A stretch of 16,246 bases of DNA from Thermoplasmatota archaeon (GCA_022848805.1 JAJISI010000016.1:1-16246); one strand, 5' to 3'; shown: positions 7,038 through 14,414, counted from the first letter of the stretch. The notes: generated by a model from the letters alone, not told the origin. Program-made: numbers and translations.

Positions 7038-8366
7038 TCAAGTCTTTCGTGGTCTGTCGCCCTGGTCCTTCGGCAAGGCGACTTCGAAGCATGCGCCCTT
7101 CTCGTAATCTTCAGGGACTCTGTCCTTCACGGTTACGATGCCCTTGTACCTGTCGACCAGAAGGCTTACGACCGAGAGGCCGAGTCCGGACCCTGAACAG
7201 CCATCTGGTCGGCGTGCGAACTTCGAGAACACCGACTCCTTCTTATCGTCTGGGATGCCGATGCCCCTGTCCTCGACCCGCACGGTCCATGCGCTGTGGC
7301 CGTCCGCTATGCTGACATCGAATTCCGCTGTCGTGCCGCCACTGTACTTCACCGAGTTGCCTAGTATGTTCGAGAAGAGGTCGAAGATCAGCTCGTCGGC
7401 TTTCACGAAACACTCAGTATATGGACAGTCGAAGCCGACTACCACATCCCTGGAAGGGTGGTCCCGCTTCACGGAAGATATGCATCTAATTAGCACCTCC
7501 CTCAGATCGTAACGGCGCCCGGGGAGCTCATCGCTAGCCTTAATGCTGGAAATTCCACGGACGTTCTCCACGAGGTTCTTTGCATCTCTGGCCAACGAGA
7601 TCGCCTTGGCCAACTGTGTGGTGTAGTCTTCCGAGGTGTGCTTGGCGCGCTCCATCGACTCCAGGTAGAATATCAGCGGATCGACTAGGTTGCCGATGTC
7701 GTGGACTATTAGGTTGAGATAACTCTGGGATTCGCCAACGGCATCTATCGCATCCTGGTACATCTTCGAGTTCTCGACGGCTATGGCCGTAAGGCCCGAT
7801 AGCACCTGAATCTTCGCGATTGTCTCGCGAGAAGGCATCTTTCTGTTCTCAGGCTCGTCTATCTCGATCCATCCGATCCAGTTGCCTAGCCTGTCCGTCA
7901 TGATGAAATCGATGTAGTCGAGATCATGCCACTCATCGCTCGAGTCCCTCGTTTTCGAGAGTTCGGCGATATCGGATATGTAGTCCACGTCGTCGTTGTA
8001 AACTTGCGTCAATCCTTCCGCCCGGACATAGTAGCAGTTGTTGTCGATCCTGAACTTCTCGTCTAGTTCGTCCCTTTTTCTGTCCAACGGATAAGCATGA
8101 TTTCTTATCGCGCGCTTCTGGTCTTCTGGAAATCCTTGGACCGTCTGTGGTCTGAAAAATCCGGTTTCCTCGTCCTGTACACATATTGTGAGCGCCTTAA
8201 TCCCGAACCGCTTCGATATCATGCTTGCGACGCGCTCGAGCAGCGCGTCCAGCGGCTCCACGCGGCAAATCAGCTCCAAAATCTCAAGCATCTCCGATAT
8301 CGGAACCCCGGCCAATCCTTCGCGTGGTTCGATGGCGGACTCATCTCCATTAATGATGCCCCGCAT
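7038..8366 (-). CDS. Soluble GAF-domain sensor histidine kinase
   Basis: This 442-residue cytoplasmic kinase probably senses a ligand or redox state and autophosphorylates. Residues about 25-200 form a GAF-like sensor domain. The dimerisation and phosphoacceptor helix has VHDIGN with His222 in place of the usual HDLRNP. The ATPase domain has an N box (DLFSNILGNSVKYS, Asn333 and Asn337), a G1 box (DRGIGIPDD, 366-374), an F box (FSKFA, 380-384) and a G2 box (GSGLGLSVV, 392-400). No membrane helix or signal peptide is visible. The ATG at 8366 is chosen because the TATA box at about 8417-8426 would give a transcript start near 8394; an upstream in-frame extension of 60 residues would cross the promoter and is not kinase-like. 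No response regulator is encoded nearby, so the partner is unknown. Confidence 0.88.
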   Translation of the reverse strand: MRGIINGDESAIEPREGLAGVPISEMLEILELICRVEPLDALLERVASMISKRFGIKALTICVQDEETGFFRPQTVQGFPEDQKRAIRNHAYPLDRKRDELDEKFRIDNNCYYVRAEGLTQVYNDDVDYISDIAELSKTRDSSDEWHDLDYIDFIMTDRLGNWIGWIEIDEPENRKMPSRETIAKIQVLSGLTAIAVENSKMYQDAIDAVGESQSYLNLIVHDIGNLVDPLIFYLESMERAKHTSEDYTTQLAKAISLARDAKNLVENVRGISSIKASDELPGRRYDLREVLIRCISSVKRDHPSRDVVVGFDCPYTECFVKADELIFDLFSNILGNSVKYSGGTTAEFDVSIADGHSAWTVRVEDRGIGIPDDKKESVFSKFARRPDGCSGSGLGLSVVSLLVDRYKGIVTVKDRVPEDYEKGACFEVALPKDQGDRPRKT

Positions 8367-8379
8367 GTCATCTCTCTCT

Positions 8380-8416
8380 CTGGAGCGTGCTCCAGCGCAT
8401 TGGTATTCACTGGAGC
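8380..8416 (-). promoter_or_regulatory. Three CTGGAGC half-sites in the kinase promoter
   Basis: CTGGAGC at 8380-8386 and its inverse GCTCCAG at 8389-8395 form a 16-base palindrome with a two-base centre. A third copy, CTGGAGC, occurs at 8410-8416, 30 bases from the first. The third copy touches the downstream edge of the TATA box and the palindrome covers the expected transcript start. This is the layout of a repressor operator, possibly autoregulatory. The regulator is unknown. Confidence 0.55.
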
Positions 8417-8426
8417 TTATAAAAAC
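8417..8426 (-). promoter_or_regulatory. TATA box of the histidine kinase
   Basis: On the minus strand this reads GTTTTTATAA, the best TATA match in the window. It lies about 50 bases before the ATG at 8366, predicting a start near 8394 and a leader of about 28 nt. Confidence 0.6.
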
Positions 8427-8619
8427 ATATCGAAGGTCCTGGACGCGTTTCTGGTCCCGTCTAGCTCGGGCAGGGCGACAGGAATCAACACATCGCTCGG
8501 AAGGCATCGTCTCGTTGCTGCATGATCTCCGGTCTCGAAGGAGCACCCGACAGGCGGCCCCGCCACATGACCATCAAATACGATGACGGCGATGGTCTGG
8601 CAGGACGAGGTTTGCTATC

Positions 8620-9480
8620 GTGCCAGTACGGAACATGGAGCTCAGGGACGTGGATATGGCGATAGAGCTCATCAACAAGGAGGGGTGGGGGCACACCCGG
8701 ATTGATATAGATCGGATCCTCTCGCTCAGTCCGGAGAGCAATCTCATATGGGAATCAGATGGTGTGACGCGGGGATTCGTGACATCTCTCGTCTACGAAA
8801 ACTCCGCGATGGTGGGCCATGTGCTTGTCTCGAAGGAGAGCAGGGGCCACCAAATCGGAAAGGGTCTACTCAAGAGCTTGTTCGACAAGCTCGATTCCAA
8901 AGGCATAGACTCTATCATCCTCTACGCTACTGAGGACGGAGCGCGACTCTATCGCGGGCTCGGTTTCAAGGAGACGAACGACTTGTTCTCAGCCGGTCTC
9001 TGGATTCGCGAAAGCGTGAAAAAGACCCTCGAGCAGGAGTGCGCGAAGGTCCAGGAGGCTGATTTGGACGAGCTGGTGGATATGGACGCCAAAACCTACG
9101 GAGATAGCCGATCGGACCTGATCAGGCGGCTCTACCGTGACTTCCCCGAGCACTGCTTCAAGCTCGAGAGGTCAGGGAAGTCGACCGGTTTCGTCTACGG
9201 GCGTAGGACGCCGATAGGGTTCGACATCGGACCATGGATATGCATGTCAGGCTCTGAGAAGGACGCCACGAGCCTGCTCTCCTCGGTGATACGCTCGTTC
9301 CCGTCTGGTGGCCGCGTGGACCTCTCGCTGTTCTGCGACCATCCGCTGGCCGGGAAGATCCTTTCAGAGTTCCGCCAATACAAACCGCTCGAGCGTGTGA
9401 AGCTCATGGTCCGGGGTGAACCGATGTACAGCCACGACCGTGACAAGGTCTTCGGAACCGCCGGCTTCGAGCTGGGCTGA
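8620..9480 (+). CDS. Two-domain GNAT acetyltransferase (C-terminal Acetyltransf_18-like)
   Basis: A 286-residue protein with an N-terminal GNAT domain (about 4-130) and a second domain (about 140-286) resembling Acetyltransf_18. Motif A is GHVLVSKESRGHQIGKGLLK (residues 66-85, acetyl-CoA loop at Arg75-Lys81), followed by ARLYRGLGFKE (108-118). The C-terminal domain has the family marks YGDSRSDLIRRL, IGPW and the closing FGTAGFELG. The substrate is unknown; related proteins are annotated only as GNAT acetyltransferases. The GTG at 8620 is used, with GAGG (8607-8610) nine bases upstream; an ATG at 8635 is also possible. It diverges from the sensor kinase across a 253-bp gap in which no strong rightward TATA box is seen. 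Its stop is nine bases from that of the next convergent gene. Confidence 0.85.
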   Translation: MPVRNMELRDVDMAIELINKEGWGHTRIDIDRILSLSPESNLIWESDGVTRGFVTSLVYENSAMVGHVLVSKESRGHQIGKGLLKSLFDKLDSKGIDSIILYATEDGARLYRGLGFKETNDLFSAGLWIRESVKKTLEQECAKVQEADLDELVDMDAKTYGDSRSDLIRRLYRDFPEHCFKLERSGKSTGFVYGRRTPIGFDIGPWICMSGSEKDATSLLSSVIRSFPSGGRVDLSLFCDHPLAGKILSEFRQYKPLERVKLMVRGEPMYSHDRDKVFGTAGFELG

Positions 9481-9489
9481 CCCTGAAAA

Positions 9490-9960
9490 TCAGACGTCCT
9501 CTGCCTCTCGCTTCGTGTAGTAGACGATTTCGTCTTCACGCTTGTATCCGATATTGATGAAGAGGGCCTTTGACTCGTCGTTGTATTCCTCGATCATCGT
9601 GCAGATAACCTGTCGGCCTCTAGCCCTGAAGACGTTCTCGCATCGTTCCACGAGCATCTTCGCGATTCCGGAACCCCTCCGATCTGGCAATACGGCGAGC
9701 CGGTTGACATAGCCTTTCCTGCGGTCGTCTGTTCCGAGGATCACACCGATCATCCTGCCCTCCTCGAAGGCGCCTATGAAGATCTCGGGATCTGCTTCTC
9801 TCAGCCTCCGCAGATTCTCGATGGTGTCTCTGCCTTGTGACTTGATAGGGAGCCCTGACTCGAGCCATACAGAGACTGCCCTCTCGACCTCATCGTCGGA
9901 TATCTCTCGAAGCTCGACGTTTTTCGTGTCTCCTGTCATGCGAGCACCCGGTTTTGTCAT
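9490..9960 (-). CDS. GNAT-family N-acetyltransferase (RimI-like)
   Basis: A 156-residue single-domain acetyltransferase. Motif A is YVNRLAVLPDRRGSGIAKML (residues 84-103, acetyl-CoA loop Arg94-Arg-Gly-Ser-Gly-Ile-Ala100). Motif B is KALFINIGYKREDE (131-144). The fold is clear, the substrate is not; RimI-like N-terminal or small-molecule acetylation are both possible. The ATG at 9960 is 12 bases after the stop of the M55 peptidase, so the two are almost certainly co-transcribed. Neither this ATG nor the in-frame ATG at 9939 has a strong ribosome-binding site. The shorter start would remove seven residues outside the conserved domain, so the start is uncertain. Confidence 0.85.
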   Translation of the reverse strand: MTKPGARMTGDTKNVELREISDDEVERAVSVWLESGLPIKSQGRDTIENLRRLREADPEIFIGAFEEGRMIGVILGTDDRRKGYVNRLAVLPDRRGSGIAKMLVERCENVFRARGRQVICTMIEEYNDESKALFINIGYKREDEIVYYTKREAEDV

Positions 9961-9972
9961 CGTTTGAGTCTT

Positions 9973-10806
9973 CTACAGGGCACCGTCGGCCCCAGCGCTG
10001 TGAGCGACCATCTGCATTATCTCGAACACCCTGAACGCGTCAACCATGTCCTTCGCCTTGTAGACGACCGTCCGGTCGTCGATACGTTTGACGAGTGGGA
10101 TATGAGAGCAGTACTGTGCCATCACGACGCGCACAAAGGAAACCTCCATGGACACGGGTTTCTTCACCACATACGGACGCAGCTTGTCAACACGGCCGAG
10201 GGCATCCTTCGCACCCTTCCTTATCAGACCACACGCCTTGCCAGGGGTGAGTGTCTTGCAGGCGTATACGCCGACCCCCTCCTTCGTGGGGACACCTACG
10301 ATGTTCTTGAGCAGCTTCCGAGCCTCTCGCACTGCGTGCAGGTCTCCGGATACGAGTGCGACGGGAACCCCGAAGTGACCTGCTATGGCCGCACTCAGGC
10401 CAGATTCGCCCACCGTAGTACCGTTGAGTCGGAGCTTCGAGCACGAGTACGAGTAAGTGTGCCCGATCGTACCAGCATGTGTGTCGCGCATCGAATGGTA
10501 GCCTATCTGGAACGCAGCGTCGAAACCCTTCGAGATCCCGGTCATCATGCCGAGTTCATATCCCCCTCCCTCGATGACCACCACATCCTCGTCCAGCTCC
10601 TCCAATATGAGGTTCCTCCCGGTGTCATGGGCGTCACAGATGACGATCTTGTTCGCTCCCCCCTCCTTTGCACCTTCGACGGCGGCCTGTACCTCCGAGG
10701 TCAGGAGTTCCCGCATTCTCTGGAAATCGAGTCCCTTCATGTCAGCCTGGTCTTCGTGGGCTAGCCCCGCGATGCCCTCCATATCGACGGTTATGTGAAC
10801 CTTCAT
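9973..10806 (-). CDS. M55-family D-aminopeptidase (DppA-like)
   Basis: A 277-residue zinc peptidase of family M55, whose Bacillus prototype DppA cleaves peptides with N-terminal D-amino acids. Metal ligands can be placed at the same numbers as in DppA: Asp8 and Glu10 (VDMEG), His60 (DAHD) and His104 (GYHS). His116 (GHTYS) fits the proposed nucleophile and Glu134 (GES) the last ligand, each shifted by one. All key residues are present, so the enzyme is probably active. D-peptide specificity is a family inference; archaeal members may have other substrates. No signal peptide is seen. The ATG at 10806 lacks a strong ribosome-binding site, consistent with a very short leader. It is the first gene of a two-gene operon with the downstream GNAT. 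Confidence 0.9.
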   Translation of the reverse strand: MKVHITVDMEGIAGLAHEDQADMKGLDFQRMRELLTSEVQAAVEGAKEGGANKIVICDAHDTGRNLILEELDEDVVVIEGGGYELGMMTGISKGFDAAFQIGYHSMRDTHAGTIGHTYSYSCSKLRLNGTTVGESGLSAAIAGHFGVPVALVSGDLHAVREARKLLKNIVGVPTKEGVGVYACKTLTPGKACGLIRKGAKDALGRVDKLRPYVVKKPVSMEVSFVRVVMAQYCSHIPLVKRIDDRTVVYKAKDMVDAFRVFEIMQMVAHSAGADGAL

Positions 10807-10834
10807 CGTATCGAGCCTGATATCCTCGCTTGGG

Positions 10835-10848
10835 CATTTAATTTTTCC
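10835..10848 (-). promoter_or_regulatory. TATA-like box of the M55/GNAT operon
   Basis: The minus strand reads GGAAAAATTAAATG, the only AT-rich stretch on that side of the 109-bp divergent gap. A start about 25 bases downstream (near 10815) leaves a leader of about 10 nt, matching the weak Shine-Dalgarno of the M55 gene. Confidence 0.5.
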
Positions 10849-10873
10849 ATGTTTGGTTTGACCGTTTCGAGGA

Positions 10874-10886
10874 TACTATTTATCGG
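10874..10886 (+). promoter_or_regulatory. TATA-like box of the MoxR-VWA gene
   Basis: The sequence TACTATTTATCGG contains TTTAT about 35 bases before the ATG at 10916. It predicts a start near 10906 and a leader of about 10 nt. The nine bases ATTTATCGG recur exactly at 15088-15096 before the serine hydrolase gene. Confidence 0.5.
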
Positions 10887-10915
10887 ACTTTCGGCATCGG
10901 GATGAACGACGTGCT

Positions 10916-12715
10916 ATGAAAACTGCGGACGAAGTGGCGGAGTTGAAGCGGAGGTATGGTATCGTGGGTCGGGATGCCGAGCTCGAACGGGGCCTTGCCG
11001 CGGTCCGCGTGAACCACCATCTGATGATCGAAGGTCCGGTCGGTGTCGGGAAGACCGTTCTGGCGAGCGCAATCGCCTCACACCTCGGCCGGAAGGTCTT
11101 CAGGGTAGACGGGGACGAACGTTACACCGAGCAGAAGCTTTCTGGATGGTTCGACCCTCCTGTGGTCCTCGAGAAAGGGTATGTGTCTGAGGCGTTCATG
11201 CCCGGCCCCCTTACGGAGGCTATGAAGTCCGGTGGGATACTCTTCATCAATGAGATGAACCGGATGCCCGAAGGCGTCCAGAACATCCTGCTGCCAGCTA
11301 TGGACGAGGGCATCATCGAAGTGCCCAAGGTGGGTCGCGTGGATGCCAAGGAAGGTTTTGTGATAATCGCAACGCAGAACCCGCGTGAATTCGTCGCCAC
11401 GACCTCGCTCTCGGAGGCGCTGTCCGACCGATTCGAGCTTCTCCTCCTCGACTATCAATCGGAGGAGGATGAACTGGCCATCCTGAAGTCGAGGACTCCA
11501 GAGGCGTCGGACGAGGCGGTACGGTGCTGTCTGTGGATCGCCCGGCGGACCAGAGACCATCCGAACATAAGAAGAGGGGCGAGCATCAGGGCTTCGATGA
11601 GCATGATGAACCTGCTCAGTGTCTTCTCTGGTGACATCCCGTCAGGGATGCGGAAGGCAGCGCATATGGCGCTTCCCACGAGGATAGAACTCAGAGAGGA
11701 GTCGCGCGCCACCCTCCCGGAAGTCATCGACCAGATAGTCGACGAATGCTTCTCGGAAGACGGAGCCTCCCGCTCGGCCAAGGATGATGATGGATGCAAG
11801 GACAGTCCGACGGGTCGTGGCCGAGGTTCGGAGCCACAGAGGAAACCTGCAGATGTCGGCGATATCATGAAGGCCCTTGAGCCAGGTCAGTCCCAAGGCG
11901 CGAACGGGGACAACGATGTGGGCTGGAGGATCGCGCAGAACTACCAGAAGATACGCTTGAGCCTCTCGGACCCGGCGGCGCTCGAGCTGGCTAGGAGAAT
12001 CGCGATACGAGCAACTATCAATAGGGTCCTTCGCCTGCTCGGTCCGGTCTCGCTCCCGACGCGGATAACTAGGGGCCCGTTCTCTCCGGGGGACGAGCGT
12101 GAGATAGATATCGAATCCACGGTAGAGAACATAGCCGATCGGACGCACATCCAGCCATCAGACATCATTGTCGAGGGGCGGGAGCCTAGGAGGCTCTCGG
12201 TGGCTCTGATGCTCGATGCTAGCCTTTCGATGTCTGGAGACAAGCTCGCGATTGCGACGGCAGCCATCGCAGTCCTCGCTCTCAGGCTGAAGATGGTGGA
12301 TTTCCTCATCATAACATTCAGCGACCGACCGCGCGTAGTGAAGCGCCTCGATGAGGAGATCGACCTCGATAGTCTCATACTGTCTCTGCTCGAGTTCAAG
12401 GCGAGCGGCTACACCAACATCGAGGAGGCCCTTCACAGCGGCCAGAAGGGGCTCTCAAAGGCGGATACGAGCGACCAGGTCGGCATACTTATCACAGACG
12501 GCAACTACACGGTCGGGAACGATCCATCGAAAGCGGCATCCGCGTTCAAGAAGCTCTTCGTTGTGATGACAGAGAGCCATGACTGCAGGTTGGGCGTGTG
12601 CGAATCCGTGGCTAGCAATGGCAGAGGCCGCGTTTTCCCTGTCTCCGAGTTCGACGAAATCCCCAGGACGCTGTATAGGGTTCTCAGAGTAGTGGGGCAA
12701 GGCAGCAAAGGATGA
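10916..12715 (+). CDS. MoxR-type AAA+ ATPase fused to a VWA domain
   Basis: A 599-residue soluble protein combining two partners that are usually separate. Residues about 15-275 are a MoxR/magnesium-chelatase-type AAA+ ATPase with Walker A GPVGVGKT (40-47), Walker B GGILFINEMNR (106-116), sensor 1 ATQNP (152-156), a likely arginine finger at Arg172 (SDRF) and a sensor 2 region RRGASIRA (219-226). A charged, low-complexity linker spans about 280-345. Residues about 426-597 are a VWA domain with a complete metal site: DASLS (Asp434, Ser436, Ser438), Thr500 and Asp528. The order resembles magnesium chelatase subunit D, but here the ATPase motifs look intact and no chelatase H subunit is nearby. 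A chaperone-like remodelling or metal-insertion role is inferred; the client is unknown. It diverges from the M55 operon. Confidence 0.88.
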   Translation: MKTADEVAELKRRYGIVGRDAELERGLAAVRVNHHLMIEGPVGVGKTVLASAIASHLGRKVFRVDGDERYTEQKLSGWFDPPVVLEKGYVSEAFMPGPLTEAMKSGGILFINEMNRMPEGVQNILLPAMDEGIIEVPKVGRVDAKEGFVIIATQNPREFVATTSLSEALSDRFELLLLDYQSEEDELAILKSRTPEASDEAVRCCLWIARRTRDHPNIRRGASIRASMSMMNLLSVFSGDIPSGMRKAAHMALPTRIELREESRATLPEVIDQIVDECFSEDGASRSAKDDDGCKDSPTGRGRGSEPQRKPADVGDIMKALEPGQSQGANGDNDVGWRIAQNYQKIRLSLSDPAALELARRIAIRATINRVLRLLGPVSLPTRITRGPFSPGDEREIDIESTVENIADRTHIQPSDIIVEGREPRRLSVALMLDASLSMSGDKLAIATAAIAVLALRLKMVDFLIITFSDRPRVVKRLDEEIDLDSLILSLLEFKASGYTNIEEALHSGQKGLSKADTSDQVGILITDGNYTVGNDPSKAASAFKKLFVVMTESHDCRLGVCESVASNGRGRVFPVSEFDEIPRTLYRVLRVVGQGSKG

Positions 12716-12833
12716 CCTGTGTCCCGTTCGAGTACGAAAATATCCAACTAAGGACATTATTGAACGCTCGTCTGATAGGATGTATTTAACGATTCTCTAC
12801 GATTCCTGGTCCGGTTTTCAGCCGTGTACAAAA

Positions 12834-12843
12834 GCTTTTAAAG
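12834..12843. promoter_or_regulatory. TATA-like element GCTTTTAAAG without an assigned gene
   Basis: A strong-looking, near-palindromic archaeal TATA candidate. It lies about 45 bases before a T-rich tract and about 200 bases before the next gene, so its transcript is unclear. It could drive a very short RNA to the right, or transcription to the left. Confidence 0.35.
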
Positions 12844-12870
12844 GGTCAGAACGCCAAATGTTAACTGAAA

Positions 12871-12900
12871 CTCCCTCCCCCCTCTCTTTTTTCTTTTTCT
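12871..12900 (+). terminator. Pyrimidine-rich T-tract terminator
   Basis: Thirty bases on the plus strand are pyrimidine only, changing from C-rich to T-rich, with T6 at 12887-12892 and T5 at 12894-12898. Archaeal RNA polymerase stops at such U-rich tracts without a hairpin. It would end rightward transcripts from the MoxR-VWA gene, 155 bases upstream, or from a small RNA inside the gap. Confidence 0.55.
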
Positions 12901-12956
12901 GTTTCTTGCTCTAGATTTTATCTCGCCTATCTAAACTGAGATTTTGAATCCAGAAC

Positions 12957-12965
12957 CTTAATATC
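12957..12965 (+). promoter_or_regulatory. TATA-like box of the aminotransferase gene
   Basis: CTTAATATC lies about 75 bases before the ATG at 13035, predicting a start near 12987 and a leader of about 48 nt that includes the GAGGG ribosome-binding site at 13024-13028. Confidence 0.4.
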
Positions 12966-13034
12966 GATTGTCCACGGTAGACCGCTGGGCAGGCACGAGC
13001 CTCAGACAAGCTTATTGCCTGACGAGGGATGAAT

Positions 13035-14414
13035 ATGGATCTTGATCTACCGAACTGGGTTGAGGATTGGGCTCGGAAGGCGCCTGACTTGAAGGTGGTG
13101 CCTCCAGGCCCTAAGAGCAAGGCGATCATCGCGAAGGACAGGGAGTATGTCTCCAACGCCTATGACCGTCTGTTCCAGTTCACCATGAAGAGGGCTTCGG
13201 GCTCCGCGGTGATGGATGCCGATGGCAACGTGTACTTGGACTTCTCCGCCGGAATATCCGTGCTGAACGCCGGATGGTCCAATCCGCGCGTGGTGAAGGC
13301 GATACGCGACCAGGCGGGGGAGCTAGTGCATTCACTCGCCAACGACGCGTATTTCGACAAGGAAGCCGAGTTTGCCGAGCTCCTCGCCAAGATATCGCCC
13401 GGGAACGCCCTGGGGTCGACCTTCTTCGGTAACAGCGGCGCCGAGGGGGTGGAGGCCGCCGTCAAGCTCTCGAGGTACTACACCAAAGGCTCCGAGCACG
13501 TGGCCTTCATGGGATCCTACCACGGACGCGTGGGGAATGCGTTGGCCATGGCGAGCCGTGTGAAGTTCAAGCAGGGCCACGGACCGTACCCGCCAGGCGT
13601 GTTCTTCGCTCCGTATCCTTACTGCTACAGATGCTGGTTCAAACAGGAGTATCCTTCTTGTGGCCTTCTGTGCATGGACTATCTCGAGAATGCCATATTG
13701 GAGTTCGGCGGCCCGAGCGGGAGCCTCGCCTCTGTGTTCGTCGAGCCCCTTCAGGGGGAGGGCGGATACATAGTCCCTCCAAAGGAGTTCCTCCCACGAT
13801 TGAGGAAGCTTTGCGACAAGCGGAAGATGCTGCTCGTGGCGGACGAGGTGCAGTGTGGCCTCGGTCGTTCCGGGGAGACATGGGAGTGCAATTCGACCGA
13901 TACGGTGCCAGATATCCTGGTGACTGGAAAGGCCCTAGGAGGCGGGATTCCGCTGGGAGCGATCGTGGCGAAGAAGTCGATCATGCAGACCTGGAGGCCA
14001 GGGTCGCACTCGTCCACATTCGGAGGGAACGGTATCGCGATGGCAGCCGGACTCGCCCACGTACGCGAGATATTCGATGAGGCGTTACCCGAGCGCGCAC
14101 GGTTGCTGGGTGCTCATGCCCTGAAGAGACTCAACGAGATGAAGGCGAAGTACGATGTCATCGGGGACGTGCGCGGGAAGGGTCTGATGATAGGCGTCGA
14201 GATGGTGAAGAGCAAATCGACCAAGGAGCCGTTGCTGGTACCCGAGATGCAGGGGCGCGTGTGGAAGAAGGGCCTGATGATGATCACTGCGGGTATGTAC
14301 GGGAACGTGTTCCGCATCGCTCCGCCACTCGTGATATCGCAGGATCAGCTCGATGTCGGGATCGACATATTCGAGGATGCAGTGCGCGAGACTCAGGCTA
14401 AGATGGGGGAATAG
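13035..14414 (+). CDS. Class III PLP aminotransferase (GABA/acetylornithine type or amino-acid racemase)
   Basis: A 459-residue fold-type I PLP enzyme. Visible sites are NSGAEGVEAAVKLSR (residues 133-147), SYHGR (161-165), Glu237, VADEVQCGLGRSG (268-280, Asp270 binding the pyridine nitrogen) and the Schiff-base lysine Lys299 in TGKALGGGIPLGA. The N-terminal VPPGPKSKAI is typical of archaeal members related to Pyrococcus enzymes, some of which are broad-substrate amino-acid racemases rather than transaminases, so the reaction is not settled. A four-cysteine stretch at 197-213 (Cys197-x2-Cys-x8-Cys-x3-Cys213) stands out. The ATG at 13035 is preferred to that at 13029 because GAGGG (13024-13028) is six bases upstream; the earlier one leaves no spacing. 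No arginine or GABA pathway genes adjoin it. Confidence 0.88.
   Translation: MDLDLPNWVEDWARKAPDLKVVPPGPKSKAIIAKDREYVSNAYDRLFQFTMKRASGSAVMDADGNVYLDFSAGISVLNAGWSNPRVVKAIRDQAGELVHSLANDAYFDKEAEFAELLAKISPGNALGSTFFGNSGAEGVEAAVKLSRYYTKGSEHVAFMGSYHGRVGNALAMASRVKFKQGHGPYPPGVFFAPYPYCYRCWFKQEYPSCGLLCMDYLENAILEFGGPSGSLASVFVEPLQGEGGYIVPPKEFLPRLRKLCDKRKMLLVADEVQCGLGRSGETWECNSTDTVPDILVTGKALGGGIPLGAIVAKKSIMQTWRPGSHSSTFGGNGIAMAAGLAHVREIFDEALPERARLLGAHALKRLNEMKAKYDVIGDVRGKGLMIGVEMVKSKSTKEPLLVPEMQGRVWKKGLMMITAGMYGNVFRIAPPLVISQDQLDVGIDIFEDAVRETQAKMGE

Larger units (their letters stand above)
12716..13034 (+). other. 319-bp intergenic region with unassigned promoter and terminator signals
   Basis: This is the longest non-coding stretch in the window and is more AT-rich than its surroundings. 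It holds a TATA-like TGTATTTAAC (12781-12790), a palindromic AAAAGCTTTTAAAG (12830-12843), a pyrimidine run with T-tracts (12871-12900) and a TATA-like CTTAATATC (12957-12965) that fits the downstream aminotransferase. Only the last has an obvious gene. I see no tRNA fold, no C/D-box pair and no protein frame longer than about 20 codons that is credible. Confidence 0.6.

Noticed and set aside
8367..8619. Small genes in the 253-bp gap between the sensor kinase and the two-domain GNAT.
   Set aside because: Short frames exist, but none has a ribosome-binding site plus any recognisable feature, and part of the gap is clearly promoter.
12858..12914. An 18-residue hydrophobic micro-peptide frame.
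   Set aside because: Its phenylalanine run is the translation of the T-tract terminator and it has no ribosome-binding site; it is mentioned only as part of the small-RNA candidate.
12716..13034. tRNA, C/D-box RNA or SRP RNA in the long intergenic gap.
   Set aside because: No cloverleaf, no box C next to the single CTGA, and no SRP-like conserved loops were seen.
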